Positions 1 to 7,548 are shown, counted from the stretch's first letter. The stretch is 14,494 nt of DNA from an uncultured Eubacteriales bacterium (GCA_949286775.1 CASEDW010000028.1:1-14494); one strand, 5' to 3'. A program made the numbers and translations. The notes: generated by a model not told the origin, from the sequence alone.

Positions 1-603
1 AAGAACCAGCTGGAGCAGGAAATGCCCGGCGAACTTCTGTTTACGGAAACCGTAGATCAGGAAGATTATATTTATGACATAAATAAACTGGCCGATCTTT
101 CAGGAAGAAAGATGCACAATAAGAGAAATCACGTAAACAAATTTCTGTCTCTTTACCCCAACTGGAAATTCGAAGAGATGAAACCGGAGCACTTTGACAA
201 ATGCCGTAAGCTTTTAAAGCTCTGGCAGAGCAGACATGAGCTTCACAAAGATTTAGAGATAGACTATGAAGATCTCGGGATAGACGCCGCCTTTAATCAT
301 TTCGATGAACTTAAGCTTGACGGAGGCGTGCTTTTTGTAAATGATGAGCTTTGCGCCTTCACCATCGGAGAAAAATGCGCGAAAGACACATATCTCGTGC
401 AGTTTGAAAAAGCCAACGTCGACATAAACGGTTCATATCCCATGATAAACAGGGAATTCGTCCGCATGATACGCGATAAATATCCGGAAATTAAATATAT
501 CAACCGTTCCGACGACGCCGGCATCGAGGCGCTCAGGAAAGCAAAAAGATCATATTATCCCGAGATTATGGGAATAAAATATACGGTTACGTGGAACGAA
601 TAA
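1..603 (+). CDS. DUF2156-type protein, C-terminal part (5' end outside window)
   Basis: The reading frame is open from base 1, so the gene starts before the window; 200 residues are visible, and the ATG at 22 has no clear ribosome binding site and is probably internal. The visible part resembles the DUF2156 (phosphatidylglycerol lysyltransferase C-terminal-like) acyltransferase fold: an early basic segment with GRKMHNKRNHVNKF, a central stretch with GGVLFVNDELCAFTIGEK, and near the end YINRSDDAGIEALRKAKRSY followed by YYPE. The last motif (N-x-x-x-D-x-G-x-x-x-L-R-x-x-K) is typical of this family. In the stand-alone soluble form common in clostridia the substrate is not known; relatives transfer an aminoacyl group from tRNA to lipid or peptide. 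The gene converges on the surface-polysaccharide operon. The family call is fairly safe; the reaction is not. Confidence 0.8.
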   Translation, partial: KNQLEQEMPGELLFTETVDQEDYIYDINKLADLSGRKMHNKRNHVNKFLSLYPNWKFEEMKPEHFDKCRKLLKLWQSRHELHKDLEIDYEDLGIDAAFNHFDELKLDGGVLFVNDELCAFTIGEKCAKDTYLVQFEKANVDINGSYPMINREFVRMIRDKYPEIKYINRSDDAGIEALRKAKRSYYPEIMGIKYTVTWNE

Positions 604-625
604 ATTTTAGAACATAATCGAGTAG

Positions 626-651
626 GGGGATGTCTATTTCCCGACATCCCC
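626..651. terminator. Hairpin between convergent genes
   Basis: A perfect 9-bp stem, GGGGATGTC (626-634) with GACATCCCC (643-651), closes an 8-base loop. It lies between the stop of the DUF2156-type gene and the stop of the dehydratase gene, so it could end transcripts from either side. No run of T follows on either strand, only AT-rich sequence, so it is a weak or factor-assisted terminator by the usual criteria. Confidence 0.6.
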
Positions 652-677
652 ATGTATAATATAAATTATTTAACTTC

Positions 678-2645
678 TTACGCCGGATGATATGTTGTGA
701 CGACTTTCTGAACTCTGTCTCTCATATCATCTTTATTCTTATACGCGGCCTCCAAAAGAGATCCGAGCTGTTCCAAAAACTCATTGATATCAAACGGTAT
801 AGGACAACCAATATGTATCAAATCATTGAGGGTTTTCTTAAGACCCTCTTCTGCCATGAGTTTCTCTTCATAGAGCTTCTCGCCCGGGCGCAGTCCCGTA
901 TATATGATCTTTATGTCTATGTCCGGTTTATAGCCGGAAAGTCTTATCATATTTCTCGCGAGAGTATCTATCTTTACAGGCTCTCCCATATCAAGCACAA
1001 ATATTTCGCCGCCGTTCGCGTATGTTCCCGCCAGCAGTATAAGGCTGACTGCTTCGGCAATAGTCATGAAATATCTGATTATTTCAGGATGGGTAACAGT
1101 TACCGGTCCTCCTTCTTCTATCTGTTTCTTAAATAAAGGAATTACAGAGCCGTTGCTTCCAAGTACGTTTCCGAATCGTACCGCTACAAACTTTGTCTTT
1201 GTCTCTTTAAGAGCCTTCTCTATTTTTTCTGACGCGATTATATCTTTAGTAACATGATGAGTAAAAAGCTGAGGTATATCTGCCGCTCTTCCTTCTTTGA
1301 TCTTTTCGGCAAACGCCTGTATGATCATCTCGCAGAGTCTTTTCGAAGCGCCCATTATATTTGTCGGATTAACGGCTTTATCGGTGCTGATAAGTACAAA
1401 CTTTTCGCAGCCGTGCGCCATCGCCGCGTACGCCGTCTTGTAAGTTCCCATGACGTTGTTCTTTATCGCTTCGCAAGGGCTGTCTTCCATGAGGGGCACA
1501 TGCTTATGGGCTGCGGCATGATATACGATATCCGGCTTATATTCTTCAAATACTTTAAATATCTTGCGGCTGTCTCTTACCGATCCGATAATAGTATCCA
1601 GCGCGAGGTCAGGATATTTCTTTCTCAGCTCCTGCTGAATATCGTACGCGTTGTTTTCATATATATCAAACAATATCAGGCGTTTCGGTTCATGAGCCGC
1701 TATCTGTCTTGAAAGCTCCGATCCTATCGAGCCGACGCCTGTTACAAGCACCGTCTTGCCTTTCAGATTGTCGTATACTGCTGTCAAATCTGTTTTAATA
1801 GGATCTCGTCCCAAAAGGTCTTCAATCTGAACCTTTTTCATCTTGCTGACGCTTACCTCGCCGGTATAGAGCTGATACATTCCCGGAAGATTCGATATCT
1901 CGCATGACGTATTATTGCATATGCTGAGTATTTCTCTTTTATCTTCGGGAGAAGCGCTTGGAATAGCGATATATATTTTGTCGGCGTTATATTTTTCTGA
2001 CGCCTCTACTATCCTGTTTCTGTCGCCGTAAACCGGCACGCCGTCTATAAGCCTTCCCCATTTATTCGGATTGTCGTCTATAAAACAGCAAACGACTTCA
2101 TTTGTCTCTTTAGCGCTTTTGATGTCTCTTAAAATCATCTGTCCCGCGCTGCCCGCGCCGACCAGAATAACTTTTGATTTTGCTTCCTCTTTGTTGTTTC
2201 TTCCTCTTAACAGCAGAACAAAACGGTATGAAAATCTGACCCCCAGCGTAAGTATGAACTGTATCACGATACCGAACATAAAATACGACATCGGCATTTT
2301 TATGCCGGCTATTTTCATCCCGATCATATATACAGCTAACGCGACTACCGTAGACAGAATTATTCTTATCAGCTCAAAGTAACTCGCGAAACGCCAGATA
2401 CTCTTATACAGTTTAAATGCCGCGAATATAATTACGCACACGGCTGCGTAAATCAGTATTGATTTCGCGTATCCGTCTAAATAACTCCTGTCTATCTTGT
2501 TGAAAGCGCAGTCAAACCTTATCCAAAGCGCCGCGAGATAAGATATTAAAACCGCTACAAAATCATATATCACCAGCAGCAGCGAAACTATCTGCCAGTG
2601 TTTTATTTTTTTATTCTCCCTCATTTTTTTCATTGTACTGCTCAT
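678..2645 (-). CDS. Membrane nucleotide-sugar 4,6-dehydratase (CapD/PglF/FlaA1-like)
   Basis: Probably dehydrates a UDP-HexNAc (most likely UDP-GlcNAc) to a 4-keto-6-deoxy sugar, the first step toward modified sugars for surface polysaccharide. Of 655 residues, roughly 15-145 form four membrane segments. A CoA-binding-like Rossmann domain follows (GAGSAG, 163-168), then a short-chain dehydrogenase domain with a nucleotide loop at 302-308, STDKAVNPTN at 420-429, and MGASK (M431, K435), where Met replaces the usual catalytic Tyr as in this family. RFGNVLGSNGSV (490-501) and LRPGEKLYEE (585-594) are also typical. Two oddities: the glycine loop reads TGVGSIG, one residue shorter than the usual TGxxGSIG, and about 33 extra residues sit at 448-482. 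It is the last gene of the minus operon, 37 bases after the sortase. The ribosome site before the first ATG is weak (AAAGAG), and an ATG four codons later is an alternative start. Confidence 0.9.
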   Translation of the reverse strand: MSSTMKKMRENKKIKHWQIVSLLLVIYDFVAVLISYLAALWIRFDCAFNKIDRSYLDGYAKSILIYAAVCVIIFAAFKLYKSIWRFASYFELIRIILSTVVALAVYMIGMKIAGIKMPMSYFMFGIVIQFILTLGVRFSYRFVLLLRGRNNKEEAKSKVILVGAGSAGQMILRDIKSAKETNEVVCCFIDDNPNKWGRLIDGVPVYGDRNRIVEASEKYNADKIYIAIPSASPEDKREILSICNNTSCEISNLPGMYQLYTGEVSVSKMKKVQIEDLLGRDPIKTDLTAVYDNLKGKTVLVTGVGSIGSELSRQIAAHEPKRLILFDIYENNAYDIQQELRKKYPDLALDTIIGSVRDSRKIFKVFEEYKPDIVYHAAAHKHVPLMEDSPCEAIKNNVMGTYKTAYAAMAHGCEKFVLISTDKAVNPTNIMGASKRLCEMIIQAFAEKIKEGRAADIPQLFTHHVTKDIIASEKIEKALKETKTKFVAVRFGNVLGSNGSVIPLFKKQIEEGGPVTVTHPEIIRYFMTIAEAVSLILLAGTYANGGEIFVLDMGEPVKIDTLARNMIRLSGYKPDIDIKIIYTGLRPGEKLYEEKLMAEEGLKKTLNDLIHIGCPIPFDINEFLEQLGSLLEAAYKNKDDMRDRVQKVVTTYHPA

Positions 2646-2682
2646 TACTACTCTTTACTGCTTTTTATTATTTTACTTCTTA

Positions 2683-3498
2683 TTACTCTTCAACCTCTGT
2701 CAGCACCGCCTGAACGAGATATCTCATCTCTGAGTCAGCGTCGTAACATGTCGAAAGCGTAATTATTTTGTCATCTGTTGTTACCTCTATGTCTTCGTCT
2801 ATGTTGTCAAGATCTCCGTTCTGTATACGTATCCAGCCCAGGTACTGTTCAAATACTTCGTCGTTGTTCATATCATATGTCGCCAGGATGTGCGTATCGT
2901 CCGTCAGATATGCGGCGAATACAGTATAGTGAAGTATCGCGTCAGGTTTGTATATTATTATCTCTTTGTTGTTGTCAAAGAAATCCCTGTTGGCGTAGTC
3001 CTTTATACCGTGGAACATTGAACCGTTTTTCATACTGTGTCCGTAAATAACGGTATTTCTGTCCGTAAATGTGCGTTTGTTATATGTTGCCTGGGTATAT
3101 ATGCACCCGGCAAAATCATATTCTTTATCTATCCCGCGGTGAAGATAATAATCATCGTCTCCGCTCTGGCTTTGAAGTATCGGATAATCCACCTCTGTAT
3201 TTGGGATCGTTATCCAGGCGTAGATGTCAGGATTTATCGCCTGAAGCTGTTCAAAATCTATCGGAATCTCTACCGGTTCCTTTTCCTCCTGAACTTCTTC
3301 CTCGGGCTTTGGTTCTTCCTGAACTTTTTCAGGTTCTTCCGTCGGCGTTGGCGTAACAGTCGTTTCTGTTTTTACCTGTTCCCTCAGCTCGGCAAGTTCC
3401 TGTCCTGCGTTTTTCTCTCGAAGATAGTCTCTTACAGCCAATATGGCAAATACCGCCGCTGCAACAGCAAATATCGTAAGTATGATCTTCTTTTTCAT
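2683..3498 (-). CDS. srtB: Class B sortase
   Basis: A membrane-anchored cysteine transpeptidase that cuts a sorting signal and joins the protein to peptidoglycan. Residues 4-22 form an uncleaved N-terminal anchor. A Pro/Glu-rich linker (about 48-78) carries the catalytic domain away from the membrane. Catalytic residues are visible: H154 in VIYGHSM, C251 in TLSTC and R259 in EMRYLV. The order and the long interval between His and Cys fit class B rather than class A or D. The start lies 3 bases after the LCP stop, and its ribosome site (AGAGGT) is inside the end of the LCP gene, so the two are translationally linked. A candidate substrate ending in SPATG plus an anchor is encoded at 6904-7548. 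Clostridioides difficile SrtB is known to use (S/P)PxTG signals, which makes the pairing reasonable but unproven. Confidence 0.93.
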   Translation of the reverse strand: MKKKIILTIFAVAAAVFAILAVRDYLREKNAGQELAELREQVKTETTVTPTPTEEPEKVQEEPKPEEEVQEEKEPVEIPIDFEQLQAINPDIYAWITIPNTEVDYPILQSQSGDDDYYLHRGIDKEYDFAGCIYTQATYNKRTFTDRNTVIYGHSMKNGSMFHGIKDYANRDFFDNNKEIIIYKPDAILHYTVFAAYLTDDTHILATYDMNNDEVFEQYLGWIRIQNGDLDNIDEDIEVTTDDKIITLSTCYDADSEMRYLVQAVLTEVEE

Positions 3499-3501
3499 CT
3501 G

Positions 3502-4566
3502 TCACTCTACCTCTGTATAAAATACATCTATTACCATTTCATAAAGGGCGTCGTCGTCCACATGAAACTCATCGAAGGCTTCCGTCGAAACGCCTTCTCC
3601 CGGAAGCTGAAGCTCTTCTCTTTCAGAGTTAAATATTATCTGATCAAGGAGCTTGATAAACTGTCCGTTGTTCATGTTCGTAGTCATATACGGCTCTATT
3701 GTCTCGTATATATCTGTCAGAAAATGAATGTCCTCCGAGGCTCTTTGTCTCGTGAGCTCCATATAGGCGTTGATGTAGACGTTCTGGCGGTTGTCTCTGG
3801 CTATCGAGCTTTGAGTCGTGTCGACGTCCCTTGAACGGACAAATATCTCCGTATTATCTTTTGTAAGCGTCACTTCTTCACCCGCTTTAAACTCGGGATA
3901 TTTATATTCAAGAGAGTCATCAGGAACGACTACCTTTACCTCTCCCGCCAGGGACGCGAGGGCCGTGATACAGTCCATGTTTACGGCGCAGTAATCCGTA
4001 ATGCGTATTCCGTAAAACAGGTTCTCTACCGCTTCTTTCGTGAGTTTGCAGCTTTCGAATTTCCCGTCGCCGTATCCGTACTGAAGACTTAAGTGATCGG
4101 TGCTGTAACCCGCGCTTGTTCCGTCATTGTAAAATTTTTCGATCCTCGTCATCGTGTCTCTCGGTATTTTTATCTGCGTTACCTTTTCCGTAACCCTGTC
4201 CACCGAAATCAGATAGATCGAGTCGCTCTGTCCCGCCTCGGCGCTTCCGACTTCAACTCCGTCGTTTGAGGCTTTGTCGATTCCAAGGATCAGCGTATTT
4301 GTCAGGTGGTTGTTGTACTTATATTTTTTGCCTTTATAAGTAATGGTATCTCCTAATTCATTGTCATCTTCCGTCTGATCGCTCTTAGAGCTTTCGGAAG
4401 TTGTTTTTGACGTTTCATTTGAAGATATCGTCTGATCCTGTTTTTCGCTTTTTGTAAGTTCCGGCAGTATTTTTAAGGCGAATATCACCGCTAAACATAC
4501 GATGATAATTATTATAAGTATCACCGTAAACGGACTTTTTTTATTTCTGTCTGATCTCTGGCTCAT
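3502..4566 (-). CDS. LytR-CpsA-Psr (LCP) family glycopolymer ligase
   Basis: LCP proteins move undecaprenyl-linked glycopolymers such as capsule or teichoic acid onto peptidoglycan at the outer face of the membrane. Residues 1-11 are basic and cytoplasmic, 12-33 are a membrane helix, and 38-72 are a Ser/Thr/Asp-rich linker. The LCP domain follows: NTLILGID (90-97), SDSIYLISVD (114-123, with D115 expected at the pyrophosphate site), QIKIPRDTM (131-139, with R136 and D137), FVRSRDVD (242-249) and ARDNRQ (256-261). These are the usual Arg and Asp positions. The gene begins 3 bases after the kinase stop and ends 3 bases before the sortase start. Placement after cpsBCD suggests it anchors the polymer that those proteins control. 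Confidence 0.92.
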   Translation of the reverse strand: MSQRSDRNKKSPFTVILIIIIIVCLAVIFALKILPELTKSEKQDQTISSNETSKTTSESSKSDQTEDDNELGDTITYKGKKYKYNNHLTNTLILGIDKASNDGVEVGSAEAGQSDSIYLISVDRVTEKVTQIKIPRDTMTRIEKFYNDGTSAGYSTDHLSLQYGYGDGKFESCKLTKEAVENLFYGIRITDYCAVNMDCITALASLAGEVKVVVPDDSLEYKYPEFKAGEEVTLTKDNTEIFVRSRDVDTTQSSIARDNRQNVYINAYMELTRQRASEDIHFLTDIYETIEPYMTTNMNNGQFIKLLDQIIFNSEREELQLPGEGVSTEAFDEFHVDDDALYEMVIDVFYTEVE

Positions 4567-4569
4567 CGA

Positions 4570-5283
4570 TTATTTACCTGCCTGTCCGTAAACGCCGTAG
4601 CCGTACTTGCCATACTTTCCGTATTTACCGTAAACGTCGGACTCCTTCGGATCTACCATATTCATGACCGCTCCTAAAATCTTGCATCCGCTCATCTTAA
4701 GCTGATGGAGGGATTTCTGGGCGAGCTTTGTGCTTGTATCCTTTGCCGATACGACAAATACCGCGCCGTCGCACACCTGTCCTATTATGGCAGCGTCGAT
4801 AACCATACCTATAGGAGCCGTGTCTATTATCACATAGTCGTACTGCTCTTCGAGTTCCTTGATAAGGGCGCCGAACGCATCGTCTTCGAAAAGTTCCGAC
4901 GGATTAGGCGATGAAACGCATGCCATTATGATGTCGAAGTTTTCGATATTAGTATGGAACGCGATATCGTCCTTGCTGCACTGGCCGCTTAAGTATTTTG
5001 TAAGTCCGTTTATATTTTCAGGAAGACGGACTCTCTTTGATGAAGAAGCTTTTCTTATGTCGGCGTCAATATAAATTACTTTTTTGCCCGCTTTCGCGAA
5101 CTGCACCGCTATCTGAAATGAGATCTCCGACTTGCCTTCGTTTGTATGGGTGCTTGTAAAAAGGATGCTCTTTATATTTCTTCCCGACAGCTGAATATTC
5201 GTTCTCAGCGTTTTCAGCGCTTCTTCATATAAATATCCGTATGATCTCGTATCTCGTATTTTAACTGTATATTTTATTTTCAT
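4570..5283 (-). CDS. cpsD: Bacterial tyrosine kinase, CpsD/CapB type
   Basis: A cytoplasmic BY-kinase that, with its membrane adaptor, cycles through tyrosine phosphorylation to control polysaccharide export and chain length. The N-terminal YLYEEALKTLRTNI (17-30) is typical of the interface region. Walker A is TSTHTNEGKS (43-52, K51), Walker A' is YIDADIR (71-77), and Walker B is YVIIDTAP (150-157, D154). PNPSELF (126-132) is another family motif. The C-terminal tail has six tyrosines (218, 221, 224, 227, 229, 232), mainly as YGK units, and is the probable autophosphorylation cluster. As in Gram-positives generally, the transmembrane adaptor is a separate protein encoded just upstream. The start has GGAAG a few bases before the ATG. 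Confidence 0.95.
   Translation of the reverse strand: MKIKYTVKIRDTRSYGYLYEEALKTLRTNIQLSGRNIKSILFTSTHTNEGKSEISFQIAVQFAKAGKKVIYIDADIRKASSSKRVRLPENINGLTKYLSGQCSKDDIAFHTNIENFDIIMACVSSPNPSELFEDDAFGALIKELEEQYDYVIIDTAPIGMVIDAAIIGQVCDGAVFVVSAKDTSTKLAQKSLHQLKMSGCKILGAVMNMVDPKESDVYGKYGKYGKYGYGVYGQAGK
4588..4632 (-). repeat. Nine-base repeats encoding the kinase Tyr cluster
   Basis: The end of the kinase gene encodes three successive YGK units, then YG and VYG, from Tyr codons spaced mostly 9 bases apart (TAC-GGT-AAA and close variants). The third-base differences show the copies have diverged, but they are similar enough for copy number to change by slippage, which would alter the number of phosphorylatable tyrosines. 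Confidence 0.7.
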
Positions 5284-5315
5284 TTTTCTTCCAAACTTCC
5301 TCCGATTTTCCCGCG

Positions 5316-6050
5316 TTAGTTTTTACCTTTTATCTTGCTTCTGTCAGGAATCGAGGCAAGAACAGTAATTCCAAGATATTTTTCAATATCGTCTTCCGAT
5401 TTGAACCTGTCGTCGCTGAGTTCTTTTACCGCGATAAATATGATAGCTATGATCGCGCCGAGTATAGCGGCAATCGTTACATTTTTCGAAGTGCTCGGGC
5501 CTGCCTGAACATCAGCTACCTCACCAAGCGAAAATACATTCGGAGGCGAAACTTCCATTACTTCGCTTATGAAATCCGAAGAATTCTGGGCGTGAGTGTT
5601 TACTATTTCAGCGGCTCTTTCAGGATTTGTGTCTTCGCATGTTATCTCAAGGATACGCGTATTTGAAGGATTGTTGATCGTAAACATTTTCTGAAGATCT
5701 TTGTAGGTCATCTCGTCTTCAAGACCTAAGTCTTCCAGCGTCTGTTTTAAAGGATCCGGCGACATGATGAGCGCCGAATAGTCTCCTGTAAGAGAACTTC
5801 CTATCTGAAGATCGGCCAGCGATGTGATAGTCGTTTCCTTTGTTAAAACAAGCATTCTCGCCGTAGATGTGTAGGTGGGCGTCATCGCGTATTTTGTCGC
5901 CGCGAATCCTATGCCTCCTCCGATCACTATGCACAGCACCACGATGTACCATCTCTTTAAAACCGCCTTAAACAGTTTTCCAAGATCGATCACATCCTCC
6001 TCCGGCTGCACCGCCTGCTGCTTTTGTTCCATTCTGACTTGTTCTTTCAT
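5316..6050 (-). CDS. cpsC: Wzz/CpsC-type chain-length regulator and kinase adaptor
   Basis: The membrane partner that activates the CpsD-type kinase and helps set polymer length. Of 244 residues, 20-34 form the conserved entry into the first membrane helix (IDLGKLFKAVLKRW), 35-52 are the first helix, the extracytoplasmic domain spans about 53-188 and begins with PTYTSTARMLV, and 191-209 are the second helix. The cytoplasmic tail KELSDDRFKSEDDIEKYLG (209-227) is typical and would contact the kinase. The ATG overlaps the stop of the phosphatase gene by one base (TAATG), so translation is probably coupled. The kinase gene follows after 32 bases. Confidence 0.93.
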   Translation of the reverse strand: MKEQVRMEQKQQAVQPEEDVIDLGKLFKAVLKRWYIVVLCIVIGGGIGFAATKYAMTPTYTSTARMLVLTKETTITSLADLQIGSSLTGDYSALIMSPDPLKQTLEDLGLEDEMTYKDLQKMFTINNPSNTRILEITCEDTNPERAAEIVNTHAQNSSDFISEVMEVSPPNVFSLGEVADVQAGPSTSKNVTIAAILGAIIAIIFIAVKELSDDRFKSEDDIEKYLGITVLASIPDRSKIKGKN

Positions 6051-6760
6051 TAAAATAATCTCCCCGGGTTATCTATAAATATTTTACAGGCGAATTCCTC
6101 GCCGTATTTTTTTTCTATATAATCAGCACACTCTCCTATGTGACTGGCTCTTTCCGTTATATTATGAACGTCCGATCCAATATAATCAACCAAATTATTT
6201 TTTAATAATTTTCCTGTAAGGCTCTTAAATCTGCGCCCATCCAGTCCTAATATGCTGTCAGCGTTGACCTGGATCTCAACTCCTATCTCCTTCAGTTCTT
6301 TTATAAAATCCAAATTTTCTGCAAGAGCAGGTATTCTTTCAACATGCGCGAGTACCGGCATATGCCCGGTGCTCATAATGGTGGAAATTCTCTCTTTTAT
6401 AAAGCTTTTCGTGTGGCGTCCCGAAAACTCAAGCAGCACGGAATTTGTTCCTGCTATCGTCACATATCTTCTCTCTTTAAATATATTTTCGATATCCATA
6501 GACGCGTGAAGCTCGCATCCGAGGGCGAGGGTCAAATTGGGAAATCTGCTGCTAAGTTCAAGCGAAAGCATCTTGTATCGCGCGTAAATCCTGCTTTCAG
6601 GTTCCTCGAAAAGCCCTTTTCTGTAATGCGGTGTAAATAATATGTTTTCGACACCCATCGCCACTTCCTGCTCTATAATCGCGATCGACTCTTCCATAGA
6701 ACCTGATCCGTCGTCAACCTGCGGAAGTATATGGGTATGAATATCATAATATCCTGTCAT
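6050..6760 (-). CDS. cpsB: PHP-family protein tyrosine phosphatase, CpsB type
   Basis: A manganese-dependent phosphatase of the PHP fold that removes phosphate from the CpsD-type kinase. Metal-binding residues are present: H8 and H10 in DIHTHILPQVDDG, D16/D17, H45 in FTPHY, E83 in GCELH, H139 in LAHVER, and D197 with H199 in GSDVHN. The 236-residue length fits the family. The ATG at 6760 has AAAGGA seven bases upstream. It is the first gene of the six-gene operon. I could not find a convincing promoter in the 143 bases before it, so part of its transcription may come through the inverted repeat from the SPATG-protein gene. Confidence 0.93.
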   Translation of the reverse strand: MTGYYDIHTHILPQVDDGSGSMEESIAIIEQEVAMGVENILFTPHYRKGLFEEPESRIYARYKMLSLELSSRFPNLTLALGCELHASMDIENIFKERRYVTIAGTNSVLLEFSGRHTKSFIKERISTIMSTGHMPVLAHVERIPALAENLDFIKELKEIGVEIQVNADSILGLDGRRFKSLTGKLLKNNLVDYIGSDVHNITERASHIGECADYIEKKYGEEFACKIFIDNPGRLF

Positions 6761-6821
6761 TATCTTTTCCTTTTATGTTTTCTTTTTATGCATGAAGACT
6801 CAGACTTTTTATTCTTTACAT

Positions 6822-6878
6822 TCAAGAAAATCCAACCCGTTATATCAGCACGTATTAACGAGTTGGATTCTTTCTTGA
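6822..6878 (-). terminator. Long imperfect inverted repeat between SPATG gene and cpsB
   Basis: The arms 6822-6840 and 6858-6878 pair over about 18 positions with one mismatch and a two-base bulge, around a 17-base loop. On the minus strand the inner GC-richer stem (6832-6840 with 6858-6866) is followed by ATTTTCTT, which resembles an intrinsic terminator; the outer part of the stem overlaps that T-rich stretch. It lies 26 bases after the SPATG gene and 62 bases before cpsB, so it may be a partial terminator or attenuator setting how much transcription enters the capsule operon. Confidence 0.6.
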
Positions 6879-6903
6879 TTATACTTCTTAAACTTTACAC
6901 TGA

Positions 6904-7548
6904 TTATTTAGTGTTTTTCTTTTTAGCTCCTGCAACAACAACGATAGCGCAAGCTCCTGCTAATACTCCGAATAAAGCTGCGTTTGAGCTCATTCCTGTA
7001 GCCGGTGATTTTGTTCCGTCAGCATCTGTGCCTGCTGCTGCTTTCTCGCCGACAACGCAGATAGGTGAAAGGCTGTCTAATGTAAATGTGATTGTGTTAG
7101 CGATTTCGCCTTTAGCTGCTTCAACAACTTCCCAAGCGTTGTTTGTCATATCATAGTGGATAACATAGATTGATGAATATGAATCGAATACAGGGTTGTG
7201 TAATACAACGTTGTATTTTCCGTTTTCATCAGGAGTACCTGTTACGTCAACAAAGCCTGTGATGCTTTCTTTGCCTGCTAAAACATCAGCAAATTCAGCT
7301 CCTGCTCCGGCTGCGAACTCTTCGATAGTCATTTCGCCGGCGTTAACTTTGTCGATGATGTCAGCAACTTCCGGCTGCTCTGCTTTGAGAGTGTCGTAAG
7401 CTTCGTTTCCTGCTGCCATGTCAGATACTGTGTATCCTTCTGATGTAGTTGATGTTCCTGTTGAAGCACTTGGTGCTGCAAATGCTGTCGTCACTGTACC
7501 GATCACTACGCCGAGTGAAAGGACAAGCGCTAATAATTTTTTCTTCAT
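6904..7548 (-). CDS. Secreted cell-wall-anchored protein with SPATG sorting signal
   Basis: A 214-residue surface protein of unknown role. Residues 1-25 are a signal peptide (KKK, hydrophobic core, cleavage near TAFA-AP). The middle has a helical segment with DIIDKVNAGEMTIEEFAAGAG (64-84), cut here only for description, and a beta-type domain at about 97-168 (FVDVTGTPDENGKYNVVLHN, then IYVIHYD, AWEVVEA and FTLDSLSPICVV) of a kind seen in clostridial wall proteins. The C-terminus is SPATG (181-185), a hydrophobic segment (188-208) and KKKNTK, a complete sorting signal. I chose the ATG at 7548 because AAAGGAG lies 11 bases before it and a signal peptide begins there; the frame continues to an ATG at 7698, but that extension has no such signal and contains the promoter. 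Alanine codons are mostly GCT and GCA, unlike the neighbours, suggesting high expression. Probable substrate of the class B sortase at 2683-3498. Confidence 0.88.
   Translation of the reverse strand: MKKKLLALVLSLGVVIGTVTTAFAAPSASTGTSTTSEGYTVSDMAAGNEAYDTLKAEQPEVADIIDKVNAGEMTIEEFAAGAGAEFADVLAGKESITGFVDVTGTPDENGKYNVVLHNPVFDSYSSIYVIHYDMTNNAWEVVEAAKGEIANTITFTLDSLSPICVVGEKAAAGTDADGTKSPATGMSSNAALFGVLAGACAIVVVAGAKKKNTK

Noticed and set aside
3037..3834. A 265-codon open frame on the plus strand opposite the sortase and LCP genes
   Set aside because: It has low-complexity Tyr/Phe/Arg-rich sequence typical of an antisense frame, matches no family, and lies over two strongly supported genes.
6897..6914. 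Small inverted repeat ACACT/AGTGT around the stop codon of the SPATG-protein gene
   Set aside because: The stem is only 5 bp and AT-rich, and the larger repeat at 6822-6878 is the better terminator candidate.
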